Source of the DNA: Rickettsia typhi
GTDB taxonomy: Bacteria; Pseudomonadota; Alphaproteobacteria; Rickettsiales; UBA1997
Direction: 5' to 3'
Assembly (NCBI GenBank): GCA_945902255.1
Contig: CAMDMO010000016.1
Coordinates: 1-19,364, forward strand
DNA length: 19,364 nucleotides
Within the stretch, counting starts at the first letter, position 1; every line of letters begins with the position of its first letter. Of this stretch, positions 1 to 6,433 are shown one piece after another. The notes beneath the pieces are model-generated. The model ran no database searches and was not told the DNA's origin. It worked only from the letters and a program-made list of their open reading frames with translations. Position numbers and translations under genes: made by a program.

Positions 1-1197
1 GGAAGACCAAAGGGAGTTGAATTAACTCATCGCAATTTAGTTTCGCAAATCAAAGATACTGCAGAATTTTTTCCACTAAAAACTCAAGATGTTGCTTTGT
101 CTTTTTTGCCTCTAGCTCATATTTTTGAGCGAATGGTTATGATGTTTTATATCACCCAAGGAATCTCAATTTATTTTGCTGATGATATAAAAAATGTTGG
201 ACCAGCTTTAAGAGAACTTAAGCCAAGCCTGATGACATCAGTTCCTAGAATGCTGGAAAAAGTTTTTTTACGCATTAAAGAAAATGCCGAAAATGCTAGT
301 GGCTTTAAAAAAATATTAGCAAAGAAAGCTATTGAGCAAGCTTTGAAAAAAAACCCAAATGAAAAAAGTAAATTTATTGATAAAATTTACGACCTTTTAG
401 TTTATAAAAAATTTCGCGCAGCTTTGGGTGGTAATATGAAAATGATAATTTGCGGTGGAGCTGCGCTGTCAGAAGATTTAGAGTGTTTTTACAAAAATAT
501 TGGGATTAATTTATTTTGTGGTTACGGACTTACCGAGGCTTCTCCGGTGCTAACCGCAAACTGTCCAAAAAATAATAAATTTGGCACAGTTGGAAAAGCT
601 TTCCTTTCTGTTGAATTAAAAATTGCTGAAGATGGTGAATTGCTTGGTCGAGGCCCTAATGTTATGCGCGGCTATCATAACCAAGCGGAAAAAACTAAAG
701 AAGTTATTGAAAATGGTTGGCTAAAAACCGGTGATTTAGCGCAAATTAATCAAGATGGTTTTGTAAAAATTATTGGACGCAAAAAAGAATTATTTAAAAA
801 CGCTAATGGTAAATATGTTCGCCCCATTCCAATTGAGCAAAAATTGGTGCAAAATTTAGGATTTTTAATTGGCGCGATTATTATCGCTGAAGGCAGAAAA
901 TTCACCTCTGCAATCCTTTTTGCTGATTTTGAAATTATCGAAAAATTTAGGGAAAAATTTGACTGCAAAAAAATGTCAAATGAAGAGTTTTTAAATTCAG
1001 AAATTTTGAAAAAATTTACACAAAATGAAATCGATAAAATCAATAATAGCCTTGATAATTGGGAACAAATTAAAAAATTTTCTATTTCAAATTTAGAGAT
1101 ATCAATTGAAAGTGGCGACATTACGCCATCAATGAAGCTAAAGAGAAATGTTTTGGAAGAAAAATGCAAAGATGTGATTAACGGGTTTTATAAATAA
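1..1197 (+). CDS. Long-chain acyl-CoA synthetase (AMP-forming), 3' part
   Basis: Activates fatty acids to acyl-CoA through an acyl-adenylate, at the membrane or in the cytosol. The reading frame is open from base 1, so the start lies outside the window; 398 residues are visible. The first codons read GRPKGVELTHRN, the end of the Ser/Thr/Gly-rich ATP-binding loop of the ANL adenylating superfamily. Further motifs follow in the expected order: GYGLTEASP (A5), GWLKTGD (A7, ATP ribose-binding Asp), GRKKELF (A8 hinge) and, near the C terminus, ITPSMKLKR, which carries the catalytic Lys region. The mix of motifs resembles the FadD15/long-chain type rather than acetyl-CoA synthetase. The gene is convergent with ftsW; only a small repeat separates them. 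Substrate chain length cannot be read from the sequence. Confidence 0.93.
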   Translation, partial: GRPKGVELTHRNLVSQIKDTAEFFPLKTQDVALSFLPLAHIFERMVMMFYITQGISIYFADDIKNVGPALRELKPSLMTSVPRMLEKVFLRIKENAENASGFKKILAKKAIEQALKKNPNEKSKFIDKIYDLLVYKKFRAALGGNMKMIICGGAALSEDLECFYKNIGINLFCGYGLTEASPVLTANCPKNNKFGTVGKAFLSVELKIAEDGELLGRGPNVMRGYHNQAEKTKEVIENGWLKTGDLAQINQDGFVKIIGRKKELFKNANGKYVRPIPIEQKLVQNLGFLIGAIIIAEGRKFTSAILFADFEIIEKFREKFDCKKMSNEEFLNSEILKKFTQNEIDKINNSLDNWEQIKKFSISNLEISIESGDITPSMKLKRNVLEEKCKDVINGFYK

Positions 1198-1201
1198 ATC
1201 G

Positions 1202-1394
1202 ATTCACATCAAATTTAAATTCCCATAATTCTCCAGCTGGGCGTGTTTTGTAACCGCGCCTTCATGTTCATAAAAAATTTCAAAATCTATGATTTACTTA
1301 AATTTGACATGAATATTTAGAACGGAGTTACAAACTCAACCCAGCTAAAGCGCAACACACCTAAATTCACATCAAATTCAAATTCCCATAATCC
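1202..1394. repeat. Composite direct/inverted repeat overlapping the 3' end of ftsW
   Basis: Bases 1202-1231 and 1365-1394 are direct copies of one 30-mer (28 of 30 identical). An inverted, degenerate copy of its first 15 bases lies at 1300-1314 (13 of 15). A second module, 1235-1254, recurs inverted at 1327-1346 (15 of 20). The right-hand 30-mer contains the stop and the last eight or so codons of ftsW (C terminus YGNLNLM). Read on the minus strand, the left copy gives the same peptide ending, NYGNLNLM-stop. This looks like a small palindromic mobile or decayed element that inserted at, or duplicated, the 3' end of ftsW. The family is not identified; the outer limits are uncertain. Confidence 0.6.
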
Positions 1395-2527
1395 ACATCG
1401 CGATGATATTTTTTCTTGGTAAATGCCAAAATTAAACCAAAACAAATCGCCATTGAAATCATCGAAGATCCGCCATAGCTGATAAAAGGAAGTGTCATCC
1501 CTTTTGTTGGTAATAATTTTAAACTTACTCCAATATTTACAACTACCTGCATTGTAAATTGCAGCATCAAACCACATAAAGATAAATAGACAAACATATC
1601 CTCTTCATCTAAAGCACGCTTGATTATGCGAGTAATTAGATAGGCAAAAATTAAAATAATTATTAGACAAGAAAATATACCATATTCTTCACCGACAACC
1701 GCAAAAATAAAGTCGGTATGAGCATCGGGAATAAATTTTTTTACCACACCATTACCTGGGCCATTGCCAAAAAAAGAGCCGTTAACAAAAGCGTCCAGAG
1801 ATCTTTCTACCTGATAATTTTTACGATCCGAGTCAAGAAAACGATTAATTCTATCTTCAACATGGGGGAAAGCTACATAAGCTCCAACCCCGCCAATTAA
1901 GCTAATAAATATAATTGCAGAAATTAGCGGAATTGGTAAGCCGTAAATAAAAAGCTGTGCGATCCATAATACGCTAAAAGTTAAAGTCATGCCGAAATCA
2001 GGCTGCAGTAAGAGCAAGCAGACAATTATAAAATAAAGTGCAAAAGAAATTCCATATTTCACAGTCCATTTTTGAAAATGAAATTTTTGTAAAATATAAG
2101 CATTAAAAATAATAAAAAATGTCTTAGCAAACTCTGATGGCTGTAGAGTAAATCCAAAAATAGAAATCCATCTTTTTGCACCCTTAGCTTCTGCTCCAAA
2201 AAGCAAAACCATAACTAGTAATATGATTGCCGTAAATAATCCAAGCAGTGAGAAGATCTTGATTTTTTCTTGATCTAAAAAGGAGATTACTATCAATAAA
2301 ATTACCGCTACAAAAGCAAAAAATAGCTGTTTTTTTAGAAAAAAGAACTTTTCAACATTAATTTTTTTAGCAATCGCCGGACTAGAACTAGCTATCATCA
2401 TTAGTCCAAAAACAATAATTCCAAGCACAATAAGAAAATTTACCTTATCAATATCAAGCCACCATTTTTTAAAGAAATTTAGGTGGCGGCGGTCAAATAG
2501 CTGAGCCGAAGAAGAAAATGTGATCAT
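1367..2527 (-). CDS. ftsW: FtsW, septal peptidoglycan glycosyltransferase
   Basis: SEDS-family polymerase that extends lipid II into glycan strands at the division septum together with its class B PBP partner. The 386-aa product is strongly hydrophobic, consistent with about ten membrane helices, after a short cytoplasmic N terminus. The family signatures are present: LQPDFGMT around residues 175-181, PDAHTDFIFAVVGEE around 267-281 (the Asp of HTDF corresponds to the catalytic Asp of the family) and KGMTLPFISYGGSSM around 342-356. The HTDFIF and FISYGGSS forms favour FtsW over RodA. The gene stands alone, convergent with the acyl-CoA synthetase and divergent from argH, not in the usual mur/fts cluster. 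Its last codons lie inside a repeat, so the native C-terminal tail may have been replaced. Confidence 0.93.
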   Translation of the reverse strand: MITFSSSAQLFDRRHLNFFKKWWLDIDKVNFLIVLGIIVFGLMMIASSSPAIAKKINVEKFFFLKKQLFFAFVAVILLIVISFLDQEKIKIFSLLGLFTAIILLVMVLLFGAEAKGAKRWISIFGFTLQPSEFAKTFFIIFNAYILQKFHFQKWTVKYGISFALYFIIVCLLLLQPDFGMTLTFSVLWIAQLFIYGLPIPLISAIIFISLIGGVGAYVAFPHVEDRINRFLDSDRKNYQVERSLDAFVNGSFFGNGPGNGVVKKFIPDAHTDFIFAVVGEEYGIFSCLIIILIFAYLITRIIKRALDEEDMFVYLSLCGLMLQFTMQVVVNIGVSLKLLPTKGMTLPFISYGGSSMISMAICFGLILAFTKKKYHRDVDYGNLNLM

Positions 2528-2608
2528 AATTTAGTGCTTTTATCTGATTTCAAAAATAATATTTAATTAAAAAGCCTTTATTTAAACTTTTCCATTACTA
2601 AATTTAGT

Positions 2609-2614
2609 TATAAT
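2609..2614 (+). promoter_or_regulatory. Putative -10 box for argH
   Basis: A perfect TATAAT lies 51 bases before the argH start codon, in the divergent ftsW-argH gap. No convincing -35 hexamer is placed at 16-18 bases upstream, so this is a -10-only call. Confidence 0.4.
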
Positions 2615-2623
2615 TTTTACCAA

Positions 2624-2668
2624 ATGTCTCAACAAAAGACAAATAAATCTCTATCAAAGAAGTCATGA
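2624..2668 (+). other. Possible 14-codon leader ORF coupled to argH
   Basis: An ATG at 2624 opens a 14-codon frame (MSQQKTNKSLSKKS) whose TGA stop shares the ATGA overlap with the argH start at 2665. Its start lies 10 bases after the TATAAT box, so it would begin near the transcript 5' end. It could be a translated leader or chance; it has no Arg codons, so it does not look like an attenuation peptide for arginine. Confidence 0.2.
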
Positions 2669-4056
2669 CAAAAAAAAGTTCAAATAAAATGTGGGGTGGA
2701 AGATTTGACCAAAAACCATCAAATTTGATGCAAGAAATCAATCAATCAATCACTTTCGATAAAAAGCTTTACAAGCAAGACATTAAAGGCTCTATAGCTC
2801 ACGCAAAAATGCTAATTAAAGCTGGAATTTTAAACGAAAAAGAAGCGAAAAAAATTATTGATGGTTTAAATAAAATTAAAGCAGAAATTGAATCGAATAA
2901 ATTTATTTTTAAAATTGAACTTGAAGATATTCACATGAATATTGAATCTCGTTTAAAAGAAATTATTGGTGATACTGCTGGAAAGCTTCACACCGCAAGG
3001 TCTCGCAACGATCAAGTTGCATTAGATTTTCGCCTTTTTGTTCGCGATGAAGTTGATGAAATAAAATCTCTATTATTAGAATTGGAAAAAAGCTTAGTTG
3101 CAAAATCAGAAAAAAATCTTGATACCATTTTACCTGGATTTACTCACCTGCAAGTTGGTCAGCCAGTGCTTTTTGCTCATCATTTATTAGCTTATTTTGA
3201 AATGTTTAAACGCGACATTTCAAGACTTGATGACTTACGCCACCGAATGAATGAATGCCCTTTGGGATCCTGCGCTTTGGCTGGAACTTCATTTCCAATT
3301 TTTCGCGAAATGACCTCAAAAGAATTAGGATTTAGACAACCAACTGCAAACTCAATGGATTCAGTATCTGATCGTGATTTTGCTATCGAGTTTTTATTCT
3401 GTCTATCACTTATCAGCACCCATTTATCAAGACTTGCGGAAGAAATTGTGATTTGGATGAGTAAAGGTTTTGAATTTATAAAACTCTCTGACGCCTTTAC
3501 TTCCGGCAGCTCGATTATGCCTCAGAAAAAAAATCCAGATGCAGCAGAATTAATTCGCGGTAAAAGTGGCAGAATTTTCGGATCACTTTTTTCTCTTCTT
3601 ACAACAATTAAAGGCCTTACCCTTACTTATTCTAAAGATATGCAAGAAGATAAGGAGCCAGTATTTGATGCCACCGAAAATATAAAGCTATGCTTAAGAG
3701 CAATGAGTGGAATGATTGACGATATAAAGGTCAATCAAGATAACATGTTAAAAATGGCAAAAAGCGGCTATTCTACAGCAACTGATCTTGCTGACTGGTT
3801 GGTAAAAAACTTAAAAATGCCATTTCGTGACGCTCATCATGTTACAGGTCAAATTGTAAAAATTGCTGAAAATAAAGGGCTAGATTTAAATGAGTTAAAG
3901 CTTGATGAAATGCAAAAAGTTGAAAAAAGAATTACTAAGGAAGTTTTTAAAATATTAAGCGTAGAAAATTCTATCGCCAGCAGAACCAGTGTTGGCGGCA
4001 CTTCTCCACTTAGGGTAAAAGAAGAAATAGCAAAAGCAAAAAAATTTTTAAACTAG
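2665..4056 (+). CDS. argH: Argininosuccinate lyase
   Basis: Cleaves argininosuccinate to arginine and fumarate, the last step of arginine synthesis. At 463 aa it has the normal family length. It begins with the family's MWGGRF element (residues 9-14), followed by TARSRNDQ (111-118), the FTHLQVGQP region with the catalytic His (159-167) and the fumarase/aspartase superfamily signature GSSIMPQKKNP (281-291) holding the catalytic Ser loop. All core elements are intact, so the enzyme should be active. The start at 2665 is chosen because it places MWGGRF close to the N terminus as in homologues; the ribosome binding site is a weak AAGAAG. An LptM-like gene follows after 4 bases, an argH neighbour common in proteobacteria. 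No other arg gene is in the window. Confidence 0.96.
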   Translation: MTKKSSNKMWGGRFDQKPSNLMQEINQSITFDKKLYKQDIKGSIAHAKMLIKAGILNEKEAKKIIDGLNKIKAEIESNKFIFKIELEDIHMNIESRLKEIIGDTAGKLHTARSRNDQVALDFRLFVRDEVDEIKSLLLELEKSLVAKSEKNLDTILPGFTHLQVGQPVLFAHHLLAYFEMFKRDISRLDDLRHRMNECPLGSCALAGTSFPIFREMTSKELGFRQPTANSMDSVSDRDFAIEFLFCLSLISTHLSRLAEEIVIWMSKGFEFIKLSDAFTSGSSIMPQKKNPDAAELIRGKSGRIFGSLFSLLTTIKGLTLTYSKDMQEDKEPVFDATENIKLCLRAMSGMIDDIKVNQDNMLKMAKSGYSTATDLADWLVKNLKMPFRDAHHVTGQIVKIAENKGLDLNELKLDEMQKVEKRITKEVFKILSVENSIASRTSVGGTSPLRVKEEIAKAKKFLN

Positions 4057-4060
4057 ATTT

Positions 4061-4195
4061 ATGAAATTAAAAAATATTTTTTGGATAGTTCTTTTAACTT
4101 TTTTTACCCTCACCTCTTGCGGTAAAAAAAGCGCCCTAACCTACCCAGAGGGACAAAAACGCCCTAAATTTGACAATGTTGTTGATGAAAAATAA
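4061..4195 (+). CDS. lptM: Small LptM/YifL-like lipoprotein
   Basis: The 44-aa product has a signal peptide (KLKNIF, then a hydrophobic stretch) ending in the lipobox LTSC with the lipidated Cys at residue 20. The mature part starts CGKKSALTYPEG, which mirrors the conserved start of enterobacterial LptM (YifL), a Gly-Lys-Gly-Pro-Leu-Tyr-type motif with Pro shortly after. In E. coli this outer-membrane lipoprotein helps the LptD-LptE LPS translocon mature. The position directly after argH (4-base gap) is the conserved place for this gene, usually followed by lysA; here lysA is missing. The similarity rests on about ten residues plus synteny, so the family call is good but the function is inferred. 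Confidence 0.75.
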   Translation: MKLKNIFWIVLLTFFTLTSCGKKSALTYPEGQKRPKFDNVVDEK

Positions 4196-4287
4196 GGGTT
4201 TTTAAGCTTTTATATTTTTTAAGAAGAATTGGCGTTTATAAATAATTTATAATCCCTCCCCCAAAACATAATAGATATTTTACATCA

Positions 4288-4334
4288 CCTCAAACTAGGT
4301 TGGTAATGCCACATACTAACATAATAATTTGAGG
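4288..4334 (+). promoter_or_regulatory. Structured 5' leader that pairs with the Shine-Dalgarno sequence
   Basis: Bases 4288-4294 (CCTCAAA) are exactly complementary to 4328-4334 (TTTGAGG). The latter contains the GAGG ribosome binding site of the gene starting at 4342. Inside lies a second stem, 4299-4304 with 4315-4320 (six pairs, one G-U), closed by a 10-base loop. The ribosome binding site would therefore be masked in the folded state. A TATAAT at 4248-4253, 35 bases upstream, could be the -10 box, though no good -35 is seen. It may be a thermosensor-like or ligand-responsive leader, or chance pairing in an AT-rich region. Confidence 0.4.
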
Positions 4335-4341
4335 AAAGCTT

Positions 4342-4662
4342 ATGAAAATAAAATATTTATTAACTGCAGCACTATTGATTGGCTCTACATCTTGTATTAA
4401 TAAAGAGATGAGTAACAACCTACGCCATTCATATTCTACTCATGAAAAAATTGGAATGGCAAATATTGAATTTCAAACTTTACGCGACTTAAAGCATGGC
4501 GCAGCCTGCTCTTACAATCTTTTTTATATAATACCATTTGGCAACACTTCCATATTTCTTGCCGCAGAAGAGGGGGCGGTTAACAAAATTTCTTATATTG
4601 GCGAATCAGGTTTTTGGAGCTTCCCTTTTTCTAAAACTTGCACCGAAGTCTTTGGAAGTTAA
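4342..4662 (+). CDS. TRL-like small lipoprotein
   Basis: A 106-aa exported lipoprotein of unknown function. The signal peptide ends in the lipobox STSC, with the lipidated Cys at residue 18. The mature part has the features I associate with the TRL family: a Gly-Ala-Ala-Cys-Ser segment, a hydrophobic stretch ending in Gly-Asn-Thr-Ser-Ile, then AAEEGAVNKISYIGES and a final FSKTCTEVFGS. The two inner Cys could form a disulfide in the periplasm. The gene has a good ribosome binding site (GAGGAAA, 7 bases from ATG) that lies in a predicted leader stem. The family assignment is from memory of the consensus, not from a search. Confidence 0.7.
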   Translation: MKIKYLLTAALLIGSTSCINKEMSNNLRHSYSTHEKIGMANIEFQTLRDLKHGAACSYNLFYIIPFGNTSIFLAAEEGAVNKISYIGESGFWSFPFSKTCTEVFGS

Positions 4663-4736
4663 AAATGAGAGTAATTTACGTTGCGAGAAAAACAGTGATA
4701 AAGTGCCGGTTTTTAGATAAAAAACTACAAAAGAAC

Positions 4737-4770
4737 CACCACCCTCTATGCGAGAGCATCGAGGGTGGTG
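4737..4770. other. Strong hairpin with a GAGA (GNRA) tetraloop
   Basis: Ten perfect pairs (4737-4746 with 4761-4770), one T/C mismatch, four more pairs (4748-4751 with 4756-4759) and a GAGA loop at 4752-4755. It lies 74 bases after the TRL-like gene. There is no U-run behind it, so it is not a typical intrinsic terminator. It may be an mRNA 3' end stabiliser, part of a small RNA, or a palindromic repeat unit. It is clearly richer in G+C than its surroundings. Confidence 0.6.
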
Positions 4771-4855
4771 AGGCGCCAGTCTTTATAGATAATTTATATC
4801 CCCAGCATTACTACATATATCATCTTTATCCCCAACTAATCTAACTTTATTCATC

Positions 4856-4883
4856 GAGAGGTTTGCTATTCTCTCTGTTTTTT
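4856..4883 (+). terminator. Weak putative intrinsic terminator
   Basis: GAGAG (4856-4860) can pair with CTCTC (4871-4875) around a 10-base loop, followed by TG and six T. The stem is short, so this is marginal. It would end the TRL-like transcript just before the DUF1328 gene. Confidence 0.3.
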
Positions 4884-4902
4884 AACTAATCGAGAAATTT
4901 AA

Positions 4903-5076
4903 ATGTTTAATTGGACAATCACATTTCTGATTATTGCTTTAATTTCTGGATTGCTTGGATTTACTGGAATTGCCGGGGTGGCGATTGATATGGCGAAAAT
5001 AGTTTTTTTCATATCTTTGCTATTTTGGTTTATCGCCGTAATAACTGTTAACAAGTTTTCTAATAAAAACAAATAA
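4903..5076 (+). CDS. DUF1328 family small membrane protein (YtjA-like)
   Basis: This short gene encodes 57 aa: MFNWTITFLIIALISG, then LLGFTGIAGVA, AKIVFFISLLFWFIAVI and a Lys-rich end. Two membrane helices (about residues 5-25 and 32-50) and the motif order Trp-...-Leu-Gly-Phe-Thr-Gly-Ile-Ala-Gly-...-Ala-Lys-Ile-Val-Phe match the DUF1328/YtjA family of proteobacterial inner-membrane peptides. Their function is not established; several are induced under stress in other bacteria. A GAGAAA stretch 8 bases upstream may serve as ribosome binding site. The next gene starts 14 bases later, so the two are probably co-transcribed. Confidence 0.85.
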   Translation: MFNWTITFLIIALISGLLGFTGIAGVAIDMAKIVFFISLLFWFIAVITVNKFSNKNK

Positions 5077-5090
5077 TATAAGGAGGCTTC

Positions 5091-5663
5091 ATGAATAACA
5101 AAACCAATATAATCGGTCGCAAAATCAATAAAACGACTTTCACGGTAACAACTGTTGTGGCTGCTATAGCGCTTTTAAGTTCTTGCTCTTATCATAAAAA
5201 GCATCAAACAACTCAAGATTGCAGCGCTATATTTGAAACTCGCGATACTAAAGCATCTAAACTAATTGATAAGGGTTCTCAAAAAACTAGTGACAATAAG
5301 TCTGGCAAAAGCACTCTTACCACTGAATGTAAAGTTTTGGAAATTAGGCCGGATAAAAATACCAAGTGTGAATTTGTTGGATCAAATAAAATTGATAATT
5401 TATCAGAGGCGCTTAGCAATGATAGCGGTGATAAAATAATCCTTATTACTCCTCAAAGTCAGCTTGATAATTTGGGTAAAATGGCTGAAAAATACTTAGC
5501 TTCAACTGGATTTGATATCAAAAAACACTTTGATACCGACGTATTTAAAAGCTTTAATTTCGCCTATAAAGGCATGAGATGTGAGTTTGCTAATAAGGAA
5601 GTTGTTATTTGGTCAGGAAATAAAAAATTAATTCTTTCTATAAAAAAACAATTAATTATTTAA
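5091..5663 (+). CDS. Lipoprotein of unknown function
   Basis: A 190-aa product I do not recognise. The N terminus is basic (to about residue 14), then a hydrophobic core and the lipobox LSSC with Cys32, so it should be a membrane-anchored lipoprotein. The following 40 residues are polar and Lys/Ser/Thr-rich, likely a flexible linker. Four further Cys (44, 80, 93, 164) could make two disulfides in the periplasm. The C-terminal half (about 78-186) has alternating hydrophobic strands and looks like a small alpha/beta domain. The ribosome binding site is the strongest in this block (TAAGGAGG at 5079-5086, 4 bases from ATG), suggesting good expression. It is followed by an intrinsic terminator and probably shares a transcript with the DUF1328 gene. 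Confidence 0.75.
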   Translation: MNNKTNIIGRKINKTTFTVTTVVAAIALLSSCSYHKKHQTTQDCSAIFETRDTKASKLIDKGSQKTSDNKSGKSTLTTECKVLEIRPDKNTKCEFVGSNKIDNLSEALSNDSGDKIILITPQSQLDNLGKMAEKYLASTGFDIKKHFDTDVFKSFNFAYKGMRCEFANKEVVIWSGNKKLILSIKKQLII

Positions 5664-5672
5664 AAAAACGAG

Positions 5673-5688
5673 AGCGAAGCAATTCGCT
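5673..5688. other. Small hairpin with GCAA (GNRA) loop
   Basis: AGCGAA (5673-5678) pairs perfectly with TTCGCT (5683-5688) around a GCAA loop, 10 bases after the lipoprotein stop and just before the terminator. An alternative register (5676-5680 with 5686-5690) is also possible. It may protect the mRNA 3' end together with the terminator. Confidence 0.4.
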
Positions 5689-5701
5689 TCTTTGCAAAAG
5701 G

Positions 5702-5732
5702 AAAAGCCGATCTAATTTAGGTCGGCTTTTTT
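5702..5732 (+). terminator. Intrinsic terminator of the small-lipoprotein operon
   Basis: Eleven pairs (5702-5712 with 5720-5730, one G-U) around a 7-base loop, ending in a run of six T (5727-5732). The flanking A-run on the other side gives a weaker U-tract on the minus strand, so it could also stop the coaE operon. Confidence 0.85.
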
Positions 5733-5772
5733 GTTGGTTATGGAATTAAATACCAGCATTAGTCCTGGTGTC

Positions 5773-5792
5773 ATCCCCGCGTAGGCGGGGAT
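5773..5792. repeat. REP-like GC palindrome
   Basis: Eight perfect pairs, ATCCCCGC (5773-5780) and GCGGGGAT (5785-5792), around GTAG, inside TCATCCCCGCG...GGATCCA. This form matches a dispersed intergenic palindrome common in many proteobacterial genomes. It sits 11 bases past the coaE stop. Only one copy is in the window. Confidence 0.6.
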
Positions 5793-5803
5793 CCATGTTG
5801 TGT

Positions 5804-6433
5804 CTAACGAAGTTTAAAAGTTATTTTCTTTATAACATCTTCAATCTGTTTTATTGTATAAGCCTTAGAAAATCCTGTATTAATAACAAAATCAGATCTC
5901 TTTTTTCTCTCTGAATTACTTATTTGATGCGACTTAATTTGTTGGAATTTTTTTTCTAAATTTTTTTTCTCTGAAAGAAATTTTTTTGGATTTAATTTTC
6001 TTACCCTTGTTAAAAAGCGACGCCTCTGAATTGATGGCGCTATTACTAGAGAAATAATTTTATCGCACTCATATCCTTCTTTTTCAAGCAATAGAGGAAT
6101 ATTTAAAATAGCGATTTTTTTATTATTTTGCTTAGCTTCTAAAATAAATTTTTGCTGCTTTTTTCTGACTTCTAAATGCAGAATTTTTTCTAAAATGGAT
6201 AACTTTGTTTTATCGCTAAAAACAATTTTTCCCAAAATATTTCTATCTATAACCCCTGATTTTACAGCATCTGGAAAGGAATCGCCAATTTTGGAAATTA
6301 TTCTTTTATCATTGATTAAAATTTCATGAACTTCTCTATCGGCATCAAAAATTGCTGCACCTTTTTTTTCAAAAATTGATGCAACAAAATTTTTCCCTGA
6401 GGCGATGCCGCCTGTAAGTCCAATTATTTTCAT
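5804..6433 (-). CDS. coaE: Dephospho-CoA kinase
   Basis: Phosphorylates the ribose 3'-OH of dephospho-CoA, the last step of CoA synthesis, in the cytosol. The 209-aa product has the usual length. The N terminus carries the P-loop GLTGGIASGKN (5-15), the DADREVHEIL segment after it, and a central NIPLLLE motif where the acidic residue helps bind the substrate. One oddity is Asn15 after the P-loop Lys, where the family normally has Ser or Thr for Mg coordination. The Lys-rich segment around 143-165 resembles the mobile lid. The ATG overlaps the stop of the preceding phosphohexomutase gene by 4 bases (ATGA), so the two are translationally coupled. It is the last gene of the long minus-strand operon. 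Confidence 0.93.
   Translation of the reverse strand: MKIIGLTGGIASGKNFVASIFEKKGAAIFDADREVHEILINDKRIISKIGDSFPDAVKSGVIDRNILGKIVFSDKTKLSILEKILHLEVRKKQQKFILEAKQNNKKIAILNIPLLLEKEGYECDKIISLVIAPSIQRRRFLTRVRKLNPKKFLSEKKNLEKKFQQIKSHQISNSERKKRSDFVINTGFSKAYTIKQIEDVIKKITFKLR

Noticed and set aside
97..99. TTG at 97 as the start of the acyl-CoA synthetase gene
   Set aside because: The same frame is open to base 1 and encodes the ATP-binding motif GRPKGVELTHRN, so the gene is truncated by the window edge.
1317..1577. 86-aa minus-strand frame across the end of ftsW
   Set aside because: It is mostly an out-of-frame shadow of ftsW; only its last part lies in the repeat, which is described separately. No start signal.
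4638..4844. 68-codon plus-strand frame after the TRL-like gene
   Set aside because: It overlaps the 3' end of the TRL-like gene out of frame and runs through the GNRA hairpin; composition and lack of a ribosome binding site speak against coding.
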